From positions 1-64,000 of the forward strand of contig NZ_BQXM01000026.1 of the NCBI RefSeq assembly GCF_022836495.1: 64,000 bases of DNA, in the 5' to 3' direction. Made by a program: the position numbers and the translations under genes. The stretch is from Desulforhabdus sp. TSK (GTDB lineage Bacteria; Desulfobacterota; Syntrophobacteria; Syntrophobacterales; Syntrophobacteraceae). The notes beneath the pieces are model-generated. The model did not search any database. It had not been told where the DNA came from and was given only the letters and a program-made list of their open reading frames with translations. Shown here piece after piece: positions 25,983-36,000 of this stretch; the first letter of the stretch is position 1, and every line of letters starts with the position of its first letter.

Positions 25983-28067
25983 ATGGCTATGGGAACAGAG
26001 ATTCGGTGGGCGAAGACCCACTGTGCACGGATGGACCACGGCGGCTGCGCTCTTTTGGTCGGTGTGGAAGACAACCGGATCGTTCAGATCAAGGGAGACC
26101 CCGAGGGGTATCTGAACAAAGGGTATACCTGCTATAAGGGCAGGGTTTCAGCGGACCGCCTGAGCCACCCCGACCGGCTCCGCCATCCCCTCAAACGCTC
26201 CGGCGAGCGCGGCGAAGGAAAATGGCAGCGCATCTCCTGGGAGGAGGCCCTCGATGAAATTGCCGGCAATCTCCTCCGGATCAAGGAGCAACACGGGGCG
26301 CGGGCGGTGGGGTTCGGGGTCGGCATGCCCAAGGGGCTGGAGCATTTCGTTCTCATTCGCTTGGCAAACCTCTTCGGCTCTCCCAATGTCGTGGCCTCCC
26401 AGGACGTCTGCCACGCTCCGCGGGAAGTCACGGGCGTCCACACCTGCGGCTTTTACCCCGTTGCCGACCTCCACAACCCCACCCGGGTCATTCTCTCCTG
26501 GGCGAGCAACCTGCTCTCCACCAGCGAGGAAGGCCAGATCGCCGGCCTCCTTCTCGATCAGCTCAAGAACGGCGCACGCCTCATCGTAGTCGATCCACGC
26601 AGAACGGAGCTGGCGGAAAAGGCCGAGCTCTGGCTGCAGCTGCGCCCGGGTACCGCACAGGCCCTCGCCCTGGGATTTCTCCATGTCGTCATTGAAGAAG
26701 AGCTTTACGACAAAGAATTCGTCGAGCAGTTCACCGACGGCTTCGAGGACCTCGCCGCGCATGTGCGCCGGTATTCTCCTGAAACAGTCGCCGAGATCAC
26801 CTGGGTCCCCGCCGACCTCATCCGCCGGGCCGCACGCCTGTACGCCGAAGCCAAACCGGCCGCACTCCAGTGGGGAAATGCCATCGAGCACGACATCCAC
26901 GCCTTCGACGCCGCCCGGTCCCTCGTCTGTCTCATGGCAGTCTGTGGAAATCTCGAAATACCCGGCGGCAATATCAACGCTTACGATCCAAAAATCATGG
27001 GACTGGGAGAATTTGTCCGGGCGGACCTCATTCCCGAAAAGCGCAAAGAGATGATCGGGGCCCATCACGGCGTCATCCCGAGATTCATGACGGTCCCCCC
27101 GGCTCATTTCCGGCAGGCGGTGCTCAAGGACGAGCCCTACCCCGTGCGGGGCTACTACGGTATGTGCACCAATCCGCTGGTGGCCTGGGCCAACAGCGAC
27201 GTCACCTACGAGGCTTTGAAGCGCCTCGATTTTGTGGCCATGGCGGAAATCTTCATGACCCCCACCGCTTCCATGGCCGACATTGTCCTCCCCGTCGCCC
27301 ACCAGTACGAGATGAACGACATCGGCCACTACGGCATCGGGCACGGCATGATCCTGGCCCGGCCGAAGATCGTCGATCCGCCCCCTGAGTGCTGGCCCGA
27401 CATCAAGATCCTGAATGAACTGGGGAAGCGGATTTCCCCTCCCGAATATTGGCATGACGATTTTGAAAGCTTCCTCGACGATGTGGTCAAACCGGCCGGA
27501 CTTACCTACCGCGACCTCGTGGCCAAAGGCTACCTGAAAGGACCGGACCGGTTCGGGCTGTACAAGGAAAAAGGCTTCCGCACTCCCTCGGGCAAAGTGG
27601 AATTGAAGCTGACCACCGCAGACAAATTCAAATTGAAGCCCCTGCCGGAATTCGCAGGGTTGCCCGAAGAGGAAGATCCCGAGTTTCCTCTCATTTTGAT
27701 CAGCGCCAAGAGCCGCTACTATCTCCTGTCATCCTACCGGTGGGTGGAGAAGCTCCGGCAAAAACGCCCCTCCCCCCTCATCGAAATCCACCCCGAGACG
27801 GCGGCTTCGCATGGGATCAGCGACGGGGACGATGTCGTCATCGAAACGAAGTACGGACGAATTGTTCAGACGGCCCGCGTCACCGACATCGTTCACCCGA
27901 AGGTCGTGAGCGCGGCGCTGGGCTGGTGGTACCCGGAAGGCTCCGCGGATACGCAGTTCGAATGGCAAAAATCCAACTTCAACAGACTCACGTCCATTGG
28001 GAAGCTGGGGAAGGAATTCGGGACTCCCAATATCAAGAACATCCCCTGCAGGATACGCCGAGCATAA
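25983..28067 (+). CDS. cytoplasmic molybdopterin (bis-MGD) oxidoreductase
   Basis: A 694-residue member of the DMSO reductase superfamily, without a twin-arginine signal. N-terminal cluster motif: Cys14-x3-Asp18-x3-Cys22-x27-Cys50, so the second Cys of the usual Cx3Cx3C pattern is replaced by Asp. GYTCYKGR supplies the fourth ligand and the conserved basic residue. Molybdopterin-binding segments include ILSWASNLLST, VDPRRTELAEKA and GNAIEHDIHAFD. Cys143 in SQDVCHAPREV is the likely Mo or W ligand. The C-terminal MopB_CT domain starts near SAKSRYYLLSSYR. No partner subunit gene is adjacent. Substrate is unknown; polysulfide/thiosulfate reductase-like or acetylene hydratase-like roles are possible. 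GAGGAGG precedes the ATG. Confidence 0.92.
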   Translation: MAMGTEIRWAKTHCARMDHGGCALLVGVEDNRIVQIKGDPEGYLNKGYTCYKGRVSADRLSHPDRLRHPLKRSGERGEGKWQRISWEEALDEIAGNLLRIKEQHGARAVGFGVGMPKGLEHFVLIRLANLFGSPNVVASQDVCHAPREVTGVHTCGFYPVADLHNPTRVILSWASNLLSTSEEGQIAGLLLDQLKNGARLIVVDPRRTELAEKAELWLQLRPGTAQALALGFLHVVIEEELYDKEFVEQFTDGFEDLAAHVRRYSPETVAEITWVPADLIRRAARLYAEAKPAALQWGNAIEHDIHAFDAARSLVCLMAVCGNLEIPGGNINAYDPKIMGLGEFVRADLIPEKRKEMIGAHHGVIPRFMTVPPAHFRQAVLKDEPYPVRGYYGMCTNPLVAWANSDVTYEALKRLDFVAMAEIFMTPTASMADIVLPVAHQYEMNDIGHYGIGHGMILARPKIVDPPPECWPDIKILNELGKRISPPEYWHDDFESFLDDVVKPAGLTYRDLVAKGYLKGPDRFGLYKEKGFRTPSGKVELKLTTADKFKLKPLPEFAGLPEEEDPEFPLILISAKSRYYLLSSYRWVEKLRQKRPSPLIEIHPETAASHGISDGDDVVIETKYGRIVQTARVTDIVHPKVVSAALGWWYPEGSADTQFEWQKSNFNRLTSIGKLGKEFGTPNIKNIPCRIRRA

Positions 28068-28279
28068 ATCCGGCGGGCTGATTCCGGCAGGAAAGAAAGC
28101 CGCCGCCGCTCCTGCGGAGAGCCAGGCTTACGAAGGTGCTATTGAAGAGGGAGGGTGAGCGTAGGAATTCCCGGCGACGAATTGAACAGGCCCAGGGCTG
28201 AAAGCTGGATGGAGCAGGTGCAGCCACAGGCCGGAAACTGGAGGTAGATCTCCGATGCAGCCAAACAACCCTAAAATCG

Positions 28280-28873
28280 ATGCAAATGGATCCCCCCGGG
28301 GAGCCGACCTGGTGGGATATCACGCGAACCTATCTCAAGATCGGCGCCATTGGCTTTGGAGGAGGCTATGCCGTGGTGGAGCTGATTCAGTCGGAGCTTG
28401 TCGTGAAGCGTCGCTGGCTGACCGCGCAGCGTTTCCAAAACATGATTGCACTTTCTGAAATGGCTCCGGGTGCCTTCACCGTAAACCTGCTGGCAGGAAT
28501 TGCCTATCGACTGGGTGGAATGGGGGCAATGATCTTGGCCACAGCAGCCCTCATCCTACCTTCATTCGTGCTCATTTTGGTTCTGGCGGGTATTTTCCTT
28601 GCCTGGCAGGACAACATGCTCGTTCAATCCGCAATGAAAGGGTTGACGGCAGGAGTGGTCGGACTTTTGATTGCGGTTGTATGGGACCTGGTCAAACGAG
28701 CTCCCACACACTGGTGCTGTCTCGTCATCGGTCTCGTAGCTTTTTTGCTGGAGTTGGCGTTTTCTATCAATCCAATCTGGCTGATCCTGATGGGTGGCAT
28801 GGCCGGAGCGATCAAAGTATGGGCGATGGGATTTTCCAGAAAAGGATCAACCCCAGATCTGCCAACACGGTAG
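28280..28873 (+). CDS. chromate transporter, first half (CHR family)
   Basis: A 197-residue membrane protein of the short-chain CHR family. The signature FGGGYAVVELIQSELV lies near the N-terminus, followed by MAPGAFTVNLLAGIAYRLGG and three or four hydrophobic segments. Short CHR proteins work as heteromeric pairs; the partner follows 6 nt downstream. Chromate or sulfate-like anion export is the known family role. The start is uncertain: ATG at 28280 has no good ribosome-binding site, while a GGAGG at about 28240 serves an out-of-frame ATG at 28255. The true start may be a non-ATG codon upstream, or there may be a frameshift near 28270. Confidence 0.87.
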   Translation: MQMDPPGEPTWWDITRTYLKIGAIGFGGGYAVVELIQSELVVKRRWLTAQRFQNMIALSEMAPGAFTVNLLAGIAYRLGGMGAMILATAALILPSFVLILVLAGIFLAWQDNMLVQSAMKGLTAGVVGLLIAVVWDLVKRAPTHWCCLVIGLVAFLLELAFSINPIWLILMGGMAGAIKVWAMGFSRKGSTPDLPTR

Positions 28874-28879
28874 GACAAT

Positions 28880-29413
28880 ATGTCGATGCTTATCGTCTAT
28901 CAGTTGGCACATTCTTTTCTGAAGGTGGGCTTCTTCGGCTTTGGCGGGGGGTTTGCCATGATCCCGCTGATGCAAAGGATGGTAGTCCACCAGAACAACT
29001 GGCTGAGCGCGTCACAATTTGCCGCGGCCATCGCTCTGGGCCAGGTGACACCCGGACCGGTGGCCATCAGCGCAACTTTCATCGGCTATAAGGTGGCCGG
29101 CCTGACGGGTGCAGTCGTCGCTACAGTGGCTATTTTCACACCGTCCCTCCTCGTCATGTATCTGATCGAAAAATTTTATCTGAAAGTACGGGAAAAAGAG
29201 ATCACCCAGGCTGTCCTGCACGGGATCCTGCCGGTGGTTGTGGTTCTCATGCTGCAGGCGGCAATCTCCCTCGGGCGCCCAACTGTGCATTCCTTCTGGC
29301 AGATCCTCGTTATTGTCATGGTGGCAGCTCTGGCCATCACGCGCAAGGTCAGCTACGGGCTGCTCGTGGCAGGGTCCACGGCTGTCGGTGCGCTCATGTC
29401 CTTTTGGCTATAG
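28880..29413 (+). CDS. chromate transporter, second half (CHR family)
   Basis: A 177-residue membrane protein with the CHR signature FGFGGGFAMIPLMQRMVV and the motif GQVTPGPVAISATFIGYKVAG, typical of the second domain of the long ChrA protein. Five or so hydrophobic segments run to the C-terminus. Only 6 nt separate it from the first half, so the pair is cotranscribed and together corresponds to one full-length bidomain transporter. Confidence 0.93.
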   Translation: MSMLIVYQLAHSFLKVGFFGFGGGFAMIPLMQRMVVHQNNWLSASQFAAAIALGQVTPGPVAISATFIGYKVAGLTGAVVATVAIFTPSLLVMYLIEKFYLKVREKEITQAVLHGILPVVVVLMLQAAISLGRPTVHSFWQILVIVMVAALAITRKVSYGLLVAGSTAVGALMSFWL

Positions 29414-29509
29414 CAATTGTCCCAATCGAATCAACGATTGCATCAGAACCTTCTGAGGAACGCTCACTTCACTTTGGATCGTAATGATTTTCTTCTTCTA
29501 CAAAAAGGC

Positions 29510-29515
29510 TATAAT
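29510..29515 (+). promoter_or_regulatory. -10 box candidate of the first RNA element
   Basis: Perfect TATAAT at 29510-29515, 6 nt before the first base of the RNA-like element. The corresponding -35 region (ATTTTC, 17 nt upstream) is poor, so an activator may be needed. Confidence 0.45.
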
Positions 29516-29520
29516 TAAAT

Positions 29521-29590
29521 TGGAAAGTAGCTCTTTCCTCCTCCTGTGGAGAGTCGGGCACACCCCTCGCCCGGCTCTCCACTCTTTTTT
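29521..29590 (+). ncRNA. candidate small RNA with two hairpins, copy 1
   Basis: The element contains a small hairpin GGAAAG-TAGCT-CTTTCC (29522-29538), a single-stranded TCCTCCTGT, and a 12-bp hairpin GGAGAGTCGGGC/GCCCGGCTCTCC (29548-29580) with the C-rich loop ACACCCCTC, followed by ACTCTTTTTT, a rho-independent terminator. TATAAT lies 6 nt upstream. A second copy with compensatory differences lies 146 nt downstream. The exposed CCTCC is complementary to Shine-Dalgarno sequences. No known family was recognised. Confidence 0.6.
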
Positions 29591-29666
29591 GGTGATGGCC
29601 GCTGCCCTCAGAACTTCCACACGATCCCTCCACATTTTTTCCACAATCCTACGTTATCCATAGAAC

Positions 29667-29730
29667 CGGAAAGAAACTCTTTCCTCCTCCCGTGGGGAGT
29701 CGGACGCCTACCCCCCGTCCGGCTCTCCAC
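29667..29730 (+). ncRNA. candidate small RNA element, copy 2
   Basis: The same architecture as the element at 29521-29590: hairpin GGAAAG-AAACT-CTTTCC, linker TCCTCCCGT, and a 13-bp hairpin GGGGAGTCGGACG/CGTCCGGCTCTCC with the loop CCTACCCCC. Differences in the large stem keep pairing (GGGC/GCCC becomes GGACG/CGTCC), which supports a conserved RNA fold. No T run follows, so it may be a degenerate copy or terminate elsewhere. No protein-coding frame is evident. Confidence 0.55.
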
Positions 29731-30066
29731 GTCAACTACGCTCCACAACTATACCAACAAGACGCTCAACGCAGCCTGAATCATTCCACCGAAAAACCGG
29801 TATGTTCCCAAGACAGAATAATGATTTCGCCCGTTCGAAAGCGCGGCAAAAATAGTTGATAGGTCGGCGCGTTGCTGTTAAGCTCTTCTACTGCATCGGG
29901 GTATGGGAAAAGAATTCCCCGGACGCTTTTGACACCGGCCGTCACGTGGGGACTTGGAGGTTACCAGGGTACCATTTTTCGTAATCCTTCCCCTTCGAAC
30001 GGAGGTGAAGGCGGACAACGGTATTTCAGCAACGGCGGAGTCCGTTGGATTCCAGGGTCACGCATC

Positions 30067-31665
30067 ATGAAGTGTCTGCTCAGATACAACGTCGCTTGGC
30101 CGATCCTGGCGGGTTCTGTCCTCCTGCTCTGCGGCTGCATGAAGGCGGGTCCAGACTACGTTCGACCCGAAATCGCCGTTTCGTCCCAATGGCTGGAGGC
30201 AAAGGATGAACGGGTGCAATCCACTCCAGCCCAGTGCCACGCCTGGTGGGAAGCCTTCGGAGACCCTGTTCTCAACCAGATCATACAACAAGCTTACCAG
30301 GAAAACCTTACCCTGAAAATAGCCGGCGTTAGGGTGCTCGAAGCCCGCGCTCAACTGGGAATTGCCGTCGGAGAGCTCTATCCTCAAACCCAGCAGGCAG
30401 ACGGCGCCTTGACCTTCAACCGGACCGGAGACCGATCGTCTCAGGCGGCAAGGGGGCAGACTGGGGGCACGCAGCTCAGTTACTGGCAGGATGCAGTCCA
30501 TCTCTCTGCAGCCTGGGAAGTTGATTTTTGGGGGAAATTCAGAAGGGCCATTGAATCGGCCGACGCCGGACTCAAAGCCTCCGTGGCGGATTACGACAGC
30601 GCGCTGGTGAGTCTCACTGCCGATGCGGCCGCCGCGTATATTCAGCTCAGAACCCTTCAGAGGCGGATCGACATTGCCCGCCAAAACATTGCAACGCAAA
30701 GGGAAAGCCTTCAGATCGCCGAAGCCCGGTTCAAGGCTGGAGCCACCTCCGAACGGGATGTCGCCCAGGCACGAACGGTTCTGTTCAATACCCAGGCTAC
30801 CCTGCCGATCCTGGAAGGCCAATTGCAGCAGGCTAAAAATGTTTTGAGCGTCCTCCTGGGGGCCCCGCCGTCTGAAAACCTGTCCCAGACACTCCAGGGC
30901 GCCGGTGAGATCCCTGTCCCTCCCATGCAGGTGGCGGTGGGAATTCCCGCTGATTTGCTCCGTCGACGCCCCGATGTACGGAGTGCCGAGCTGCGCGCCA
31001 TGGCTCAATCCGCACAGATCGGTGTCGCCAAAGCGGAGCTGTTGCCCGCGTTCACCCTCACTGGCTCGATCGGCTTCGTATCCAACACCCTCGGCTCTTT
31101 CGCACTTTCAGATATCGCGAGATCATCGGCCCTGACCGCTGCCACCGGACCGTCATTTCGTTGGGATATCTTGAACTACGGGAGAATCACCAACAACGTT
31201 CGCTTGCAGGATGCACGTTTCCAGGATCTTCTCATTTCCTATCAAAACACAGTGCTGCAGGCACAACAGGAGGTTGAGGATTCCCTGGCGGGCTTCCTGC
31301 GCGCCCAGGAAAACACCGAGTACCTGGCCCAGAGCGCGGAAGCAGCCAAACGTTCGCTGGATCTGGCTACCATCCAGTATCAGCAGGGAAGCACGGATTT
31401 CACGACGGTTCTCACTTCCCAACAGTCCCTGCTGACTGCGCAGGACTCCCTGGCAAGCGCTCTCGGCAGTATTTCCAGCAACCTGGTGGGAGTATACCGC
31501 GCCCTGGGAGGGGGATGGGAAATCAGGGAAGGACAGGACCTCGTCTCCCCCGACATCAAGCAGGCCATGGCGAAGCGGACCCACTGGGGGAAACTGCTCT
31601 CCCCGGCGGTTTACATGCCGCGAGATGGCAGGTCCGAAAGTCCCATCCCTCCCCCCGACTGGTAG
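30067..31665 (+). CDS. RND efflux outer-membrane lipoprotein, NodT/OprM family
   Basis: Outer-membrane channel of a tripartite efflux pump, 532 residues. The signal sequence ends in LLLCGCMKAGPDYVRPE, with a lipobox Cys and the typical KAGPDYxRP start of NodT proteins. Two OEP repeats follow (about 75-285 and 300-495), with GELYPQTQ, WEVDFWGKFRRAIESA and, in the second, IPADLLRRRPDVRSAE and YQQGSTDFTTVLTSQQSLL. I chose the ATG at 30067 because the frame upstream to 29872 shows no signal peptide. The ribosome-binding site is weak. The adaptor and pump genes follow on the same strand. Confidence 0.94.
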   Translation: MKCLLRYNVAWPILAGSVLLLCGCMKAGPDYVRPEIAVSSQWLEAKDERVQSTPAQCHAWWEAFGDPVLNQIIQQAYQENLTLKIAGVRVLEARAQLGIAVGELYPQTQQADGALTFNRTGDRSSQAARGQTGGTQLSYWQDAVHLSAAWEVDFWGKFRRAIESADAGLKASVADYDSALVSLTADAAAAYIQLRTLQRRIDIARQNIATQRESLQIAEARFKAGATSERDVAQARTVLFNTQATLPILEGQLQQAKNVLSVLLGAPPSENLSQTLQGAGEIPVPPMQVAVGIPADLLRRRPDVRSAELRAMAQSAQIGVAKAELLPAFTLTGSIGFVSNTLGSFALSDIARSSALTAATGPSFRWDILNYGRITNNVRLQDARFQDLLISYQNTVLQAQQEVEDSLAGFLRAQENTEYLAQSAEAAKRSLDLATIQYQQGSTDFTTVLTSQQSLLTAQDSLASALGSISSNLVGVYRALGGGWEIREGQDLVSPDIKQAMAKRTHWGKLLSPAVYMPRDGRSESPIPPPDW

Positions 31666-31826
31666 GGAACTGCACGGGGGGAAGGGACGCTGAATCACAC
31701 GGAGAGGCGCTGATTGACGCTGGCACAGTCTGTTCAGTCATACTCCACCACGTGAGGCCATGAGCCATTTTCCTCGCAGGAGGACAATGCCTTGGCTCAG
31801 AGGCTGTCTAAACCCGGAGGAGCTCC

Positions 31827-33053
31827 ATGCCGCTTGGAAAGACCAGACGATACCTCATGATTCCGGGCATGCCGGCCCGCAGGATGCTGCTGGCAGCACA
31901 CCTGATTTTTCTTTTGCCCCTTCTGGCCTGCCAGGGCAAGCCCGCTCAGGAGCCGCCGCCTCCCCCAAAAGTCACGGTGAGCCAGCCCTTGCGGCGGGAT
32001 GTGACAGAGTACCTGGAGTTCACGGGCAACACGCAGGCAGTCAATACCGTGCAGTTGCGGGCGCGGGTGGAGGGCACTCTGGAGAAGGTCTTTTTCCAGG
32101 ACGGGGACAGGGTCAAGAAGGACCAACTCCTGTTCCTCATTCAACAGAACACCTTCATGGCCAAGCTGCAGCAGGCCGAAGGGGACGTCCTGACGCAGAA
32201 GGCTCTCCTCGATCATGCCAAAATTGAACTGGCGCGCAACACCACCCTGTTCAACCAGAAGGCGGCCTCTCAGACAGACCTTGAAAACTGGCGTTTTCAA
32301 AGCAATTCCGCGCAAGCCGCTTTGCAGACGGCTGAAGCCCAGCGGGACCTGGCCAAACTGGATCTGGGCTACACCCGGGTGACGGCTCCCTTTGACGGGC
32401 GCATCGACCGAAGGCTGGTGGACCCCGGCAACCTGGTGGGTTCCGGGACGAGCACCGTTCTGGCCGAGATCTCCCAAACAGACCCCCTCTATATATATTT
32501 CACCGTCAGTGAGACGGATCTGGCACCTCTCCTTCGGAAGCTCACCCCCGGCCGGGAAAGGGAAAAGCCCGCCAGGCACCCTGTCTTCATTGGCCTTGCC
32601 GGTGATGAGGACTGCCCGCACGAAGGATACCTGGACTTTGCAGCCACCGGCGTCAGTCCCACCACGGGCACGCTTCTCCTCCGGGGAGTGCTCGCCAACG
32701 CCGATGGGCAAATGCTTCCAGGGCAGTTTGCACGGGTACGTGTGCCCGTGAGGGAGAGGAAGTCCGCTCTCCTGGTGCCGCAAGTGGCTGTGGGCTTCGA
32801 TCAACTGGGCTCTTACGTCTTCGTGGTGAATGAAAAGAACATCGTCGAACGGCGCAACGTGAGTACGGCGGTCTCCGAAGACGGTATGTATGCCATTGAT
32901 GAAGGTCTCACGGGGGATGAACGGGTGATCGTCAACGGACTGGTGCGAAGCGCTCCCGGTCGACCGGTAAACCCGGAGCCCGACAGGCCGACGGAACAGC
33001 CCACGGATGCCTCCCCCTCCGGAAAGGCCGAATCATCAAAGGTGGGCAAATGA
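31827..33053 (+). CDS. RND efflux periplasmic adaptor (membrane fusion protein)
   Basis: Periplasmic adaptor linking pump and outer-membrane channel, 408 residues. The N-terminal signal carries a lipobox, FLLPLLACQGKP. Then come the barrel-sandwich start VNTVQLRARVEGTLEKVFFQDG, an alpha-hairpin coiled coil (about 110-170), LGYTRVTAPFDGRIDRRLVDPG and the beta-barrel and membrane-proximal regions, as in AcrA/MexA. GGAGGAGCTCC directly precedes the ATG. The stop overlaps the start of the pump gene in ATGA, indicating translational coupling. Confidence 0.95.
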   Translation: MPLGKTRRYLMIPGMPARRMLLAAHLIFLLPLLACQGKPAQEPPPPPKVTVSQPLRRDVTEYLEFTGNTQAVNTVQLRARVEGTLEKVFFQDGDRVKKDQLLFLIQQNTFMAKLQQAEGDVLTQKALLDHAKIELARNTTLFNQKAASQTDLENWRFQSNSAQAALQTAEAQRDLAKLDLGYTRVTAPFDGRIDRRLVDPGNLVGSGTSTVLAEISQTDPLYIYFTVSETDLAPLLRKLTPGREREKPARHPVFIGLAGDEDCPHEGYLDFAATGVSPTTGTLLLRGVLANADGQMLPGQFARVRVPVRERKSALLVPQVAVGFDQLGSYVFVVNEKNIVERRNVSTAVSEDGMYAIDEGLTGDERVIVNGLVRSAPGRPVNPEPDRPTEQPTDASPSGKAESSKVGK

Positions 33054-36000
33054 TTTCACAGTTTTTTATCGAACGCCCCATTTTTGCCAATGTCATCGCC
33101 TTCGTCACGATCATCATCGGGCTGGTGTGCCTCTACCAGTTGCCCATAGCCCAGTACCCACAGATCGTACCTCCGACGATCCAGGTGAGCACACGTTACC
33201 CGGGAGCGAGCGCAGAAGTCGTCGCTGCCACCATCGGGGTGCCCATCGAACAGGCGGTCAATGGTGTCGAAGGCTCCATCTACATGTCTTCCACCAGCGG
33301 CAGCGACGGATCGTACTCCCTGACCATCACCTTCGACGTCGGGACCAAGCTCGACACCTCCCTTGCCCTGGTACAGAATCTGGTGAACAGCGCTCTGGCC
33401 CAGTTGCCGGGAGGTGTTCAGGAGCAGGGGGTCACGATCCGAAAGGTCTCCCCCAATATTTTGCTGGTGGTCAGCCTCTTTGCTGAAGACGACCGCTTCG
33501 ACGAGGCTTTCCTCTCCAACTACGGTGTGATCAATCTACAATACCCTCTTGCCCGGATTCCGGGGGTGGGACAGGTGAGGGTCTTTGGGGCCGGTCCCTA
33601 CAGCATGCGCGTGTGGCTGGATCCACACAAGATCGAGACATTCGGGCTCACCACAACGGATGTCCTCGCCGCCATACAGGAACAGAACATCCAGGTGGTT
33701 TCGGGGCAGCTGGGTGCTCCACCGGTGCCCTCGCAACAGTCCTTTCAGTTTACCATCAACGCTCTGGGCCGGCTCTCGAATACAACCCAGTTCGAAGACA
33801 TCATCGTCAAGACCGCAACGGGAGAAGCACCCCAAATCGTGCGGATGCGAGACATCTCCCGCGTGGAGCTGGGGCAGCAGTTTTTCAGCAATTATGCTCA
33901 AGTCACCGGACACAAATCCGCCCAGGTCATTATTTTCGCCCTCCCCGACGCCAATGCCATCACGGTTGCCAACAGTGTTTATGCAGCCATGGAGGATATG
34001 AGCAAACAGTTCCCCGAGGGCCTGAAATACGCCATCCGCTTCGACACCACGACCTTTGTCCGGGAGGCCATTGCCGGCGTGTATGAAACCCTCCTCATCG
34101 CCGGCATTCTGGTACTGGTCGTCATCCTGCTCTTCCTCCAGAGCCTGCGGGCCATGCTGGTCCCTGCCACCACCGTCCCCGTCACGCTCATCGGCGCATT
34201 CATTGCCATGACAGTCCTCGGCTTCACGGTCAACCTCATGACTCTCTTCGCTCTCATTCTCGCCATCGGCATCGTGGTGGACGACGCCATCGTCATCGTG
34301 GAAAGCAGCGCTTACCACATCGAGCACGGAATGCACCCCAAAGAAGCCACCATCAAGGCCATGCACGAATTGACCGGCCCGGTGATGGGAATCACTCTGG
34401 CCCTGGTGGCCGTCTTTCTGCCGGCAGCCTTTTTTCCCGGGATTACGGGGCAGATTTTCCGCCAATTCGCTCTCGTTATCGCCGCCACCGCCGTCATCAG
34501 CGCCATCAACGCCCTCACTCTCAAACCGGTCCAGTGCGCCTTCTGGCTGAAACCCAGGCCAGACACGCCGCCCAACTGGTTCTACCGGGGATTCAACCGG
34601 GTGTTTCAAAGACTGACGGACCTCTATGTCGGGCTTGTCGCCTGGATGGTGAAGCGACCTGTGTGGATGTTCCTTCTTTTCGCCCTCATCATCAATGTCT
34701 CCCTGTGGGGCTTCCTCAGGCGGCCCACGGGCTTTCTCCCGACTGAGGACCAGGGGTATGCTCTGCTGATGTTCCGACTGCCTGAGGGGGCATCCCAGCC
34801 CCGTGCGAGGGAAGTGTCGGATAAAATTGACTCCATCCTCCGCAGGAGCCCCGGCGTGGCCAACTGGGTCACCATCGGCGGCTATTCCATCCTGGACGGC
34901 GCCAGTGTTTCCAACATTTCGACAACGTTTCTCATCTACAAGGACTGGAAAGAGCGTGGTGCGGCATTGAACCAGGATGTGATCATAGCGGGCATCAATC
35001 GAGAGCTCGCCGGGCTTCAGGAAGCGCAGGCCCTGGTGCTGGTTCCTCCGCCCATCCGCGGACTGGGCCAGACGGGAGGCTTCCAGATGATGGTGGAAGA
35101 CCGCGGGAGCCTCGGTCTCTCCGCACTCCAGCAGGCCACGGGCGAGCTGGTGCGCGCCGGGAACTCCCAAACGGGCTTGCGTGGCCTCGCCAGCACCTTC
35201 GGCATCAGCAGCCCCCAGCTGTACCTGGAAATCAACCGCACCAAGGCGGAATCGCTGCAGGTCCCTCTGCTCAATGTATTCGCCACGCTGCAGGCTTACC
35301 TCGGATCTTCCTTTGTCAACCTTTTCAACAAGTTCAACCAGGTCTTCCAGGTATACATCCAGGCGGACAGCCGCTATCGCCTGGAGCCCAGGGACATCAA
35401 GAACCTGCACACCCGCAACCAGGCCGGAGAGATGGTCCCCCTCGGCACCCTGCTGGACGTGAAGCGGATCCAGGGGTCGGAGCTGATCACGCGCTACAAC
35501 CTCTACCCCGCTGCGGCCATTTTCGGCTCCGCTGCATCCGGATTCAGCTCCGGCCAGGCACTGGCCCAAATGGAGCAACTCGCAGCCGGCATCCTTCCTC
35601 CCGGGATATCCTTCGACTGGACGTCCACAAGCTACCAGGAAAAAAAGGTCGGCTACCAGGCATACATCATATACGCCCTTTCCATCATCCTGGTGTACCT
35701 GGTGCTGGCGGCCTTGTATGAAAGCTGGACATCCCCCGCGGCCGTCATCCTGGTGGTTCCCATCGCTCTGGTAGGAGTCCTCCTGGCCCTCCTGAGCAGG
35801 GGATATGACAACAATCTCTACACCCAGGTGGGACTGGTGCTCATGATTGCTCTGGCGAGCAAAAACGCCATTCTCATCGTGGAATTCGCACGCGAGCTGC
35901 ACGAGGGGGGCATGTCCATCTCCGAAGCGGCCATCGAGGCGACCCGGCGCCGTTTTCGCCCCATCGTGATGACGTCCTTCGCCTTTATTCTGGGGGTCGC

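Noticed and set aside
33536-35902. Minus-strand frame of 788 residues
   Set aside because: It is antisense to the RND permease and has no family features.
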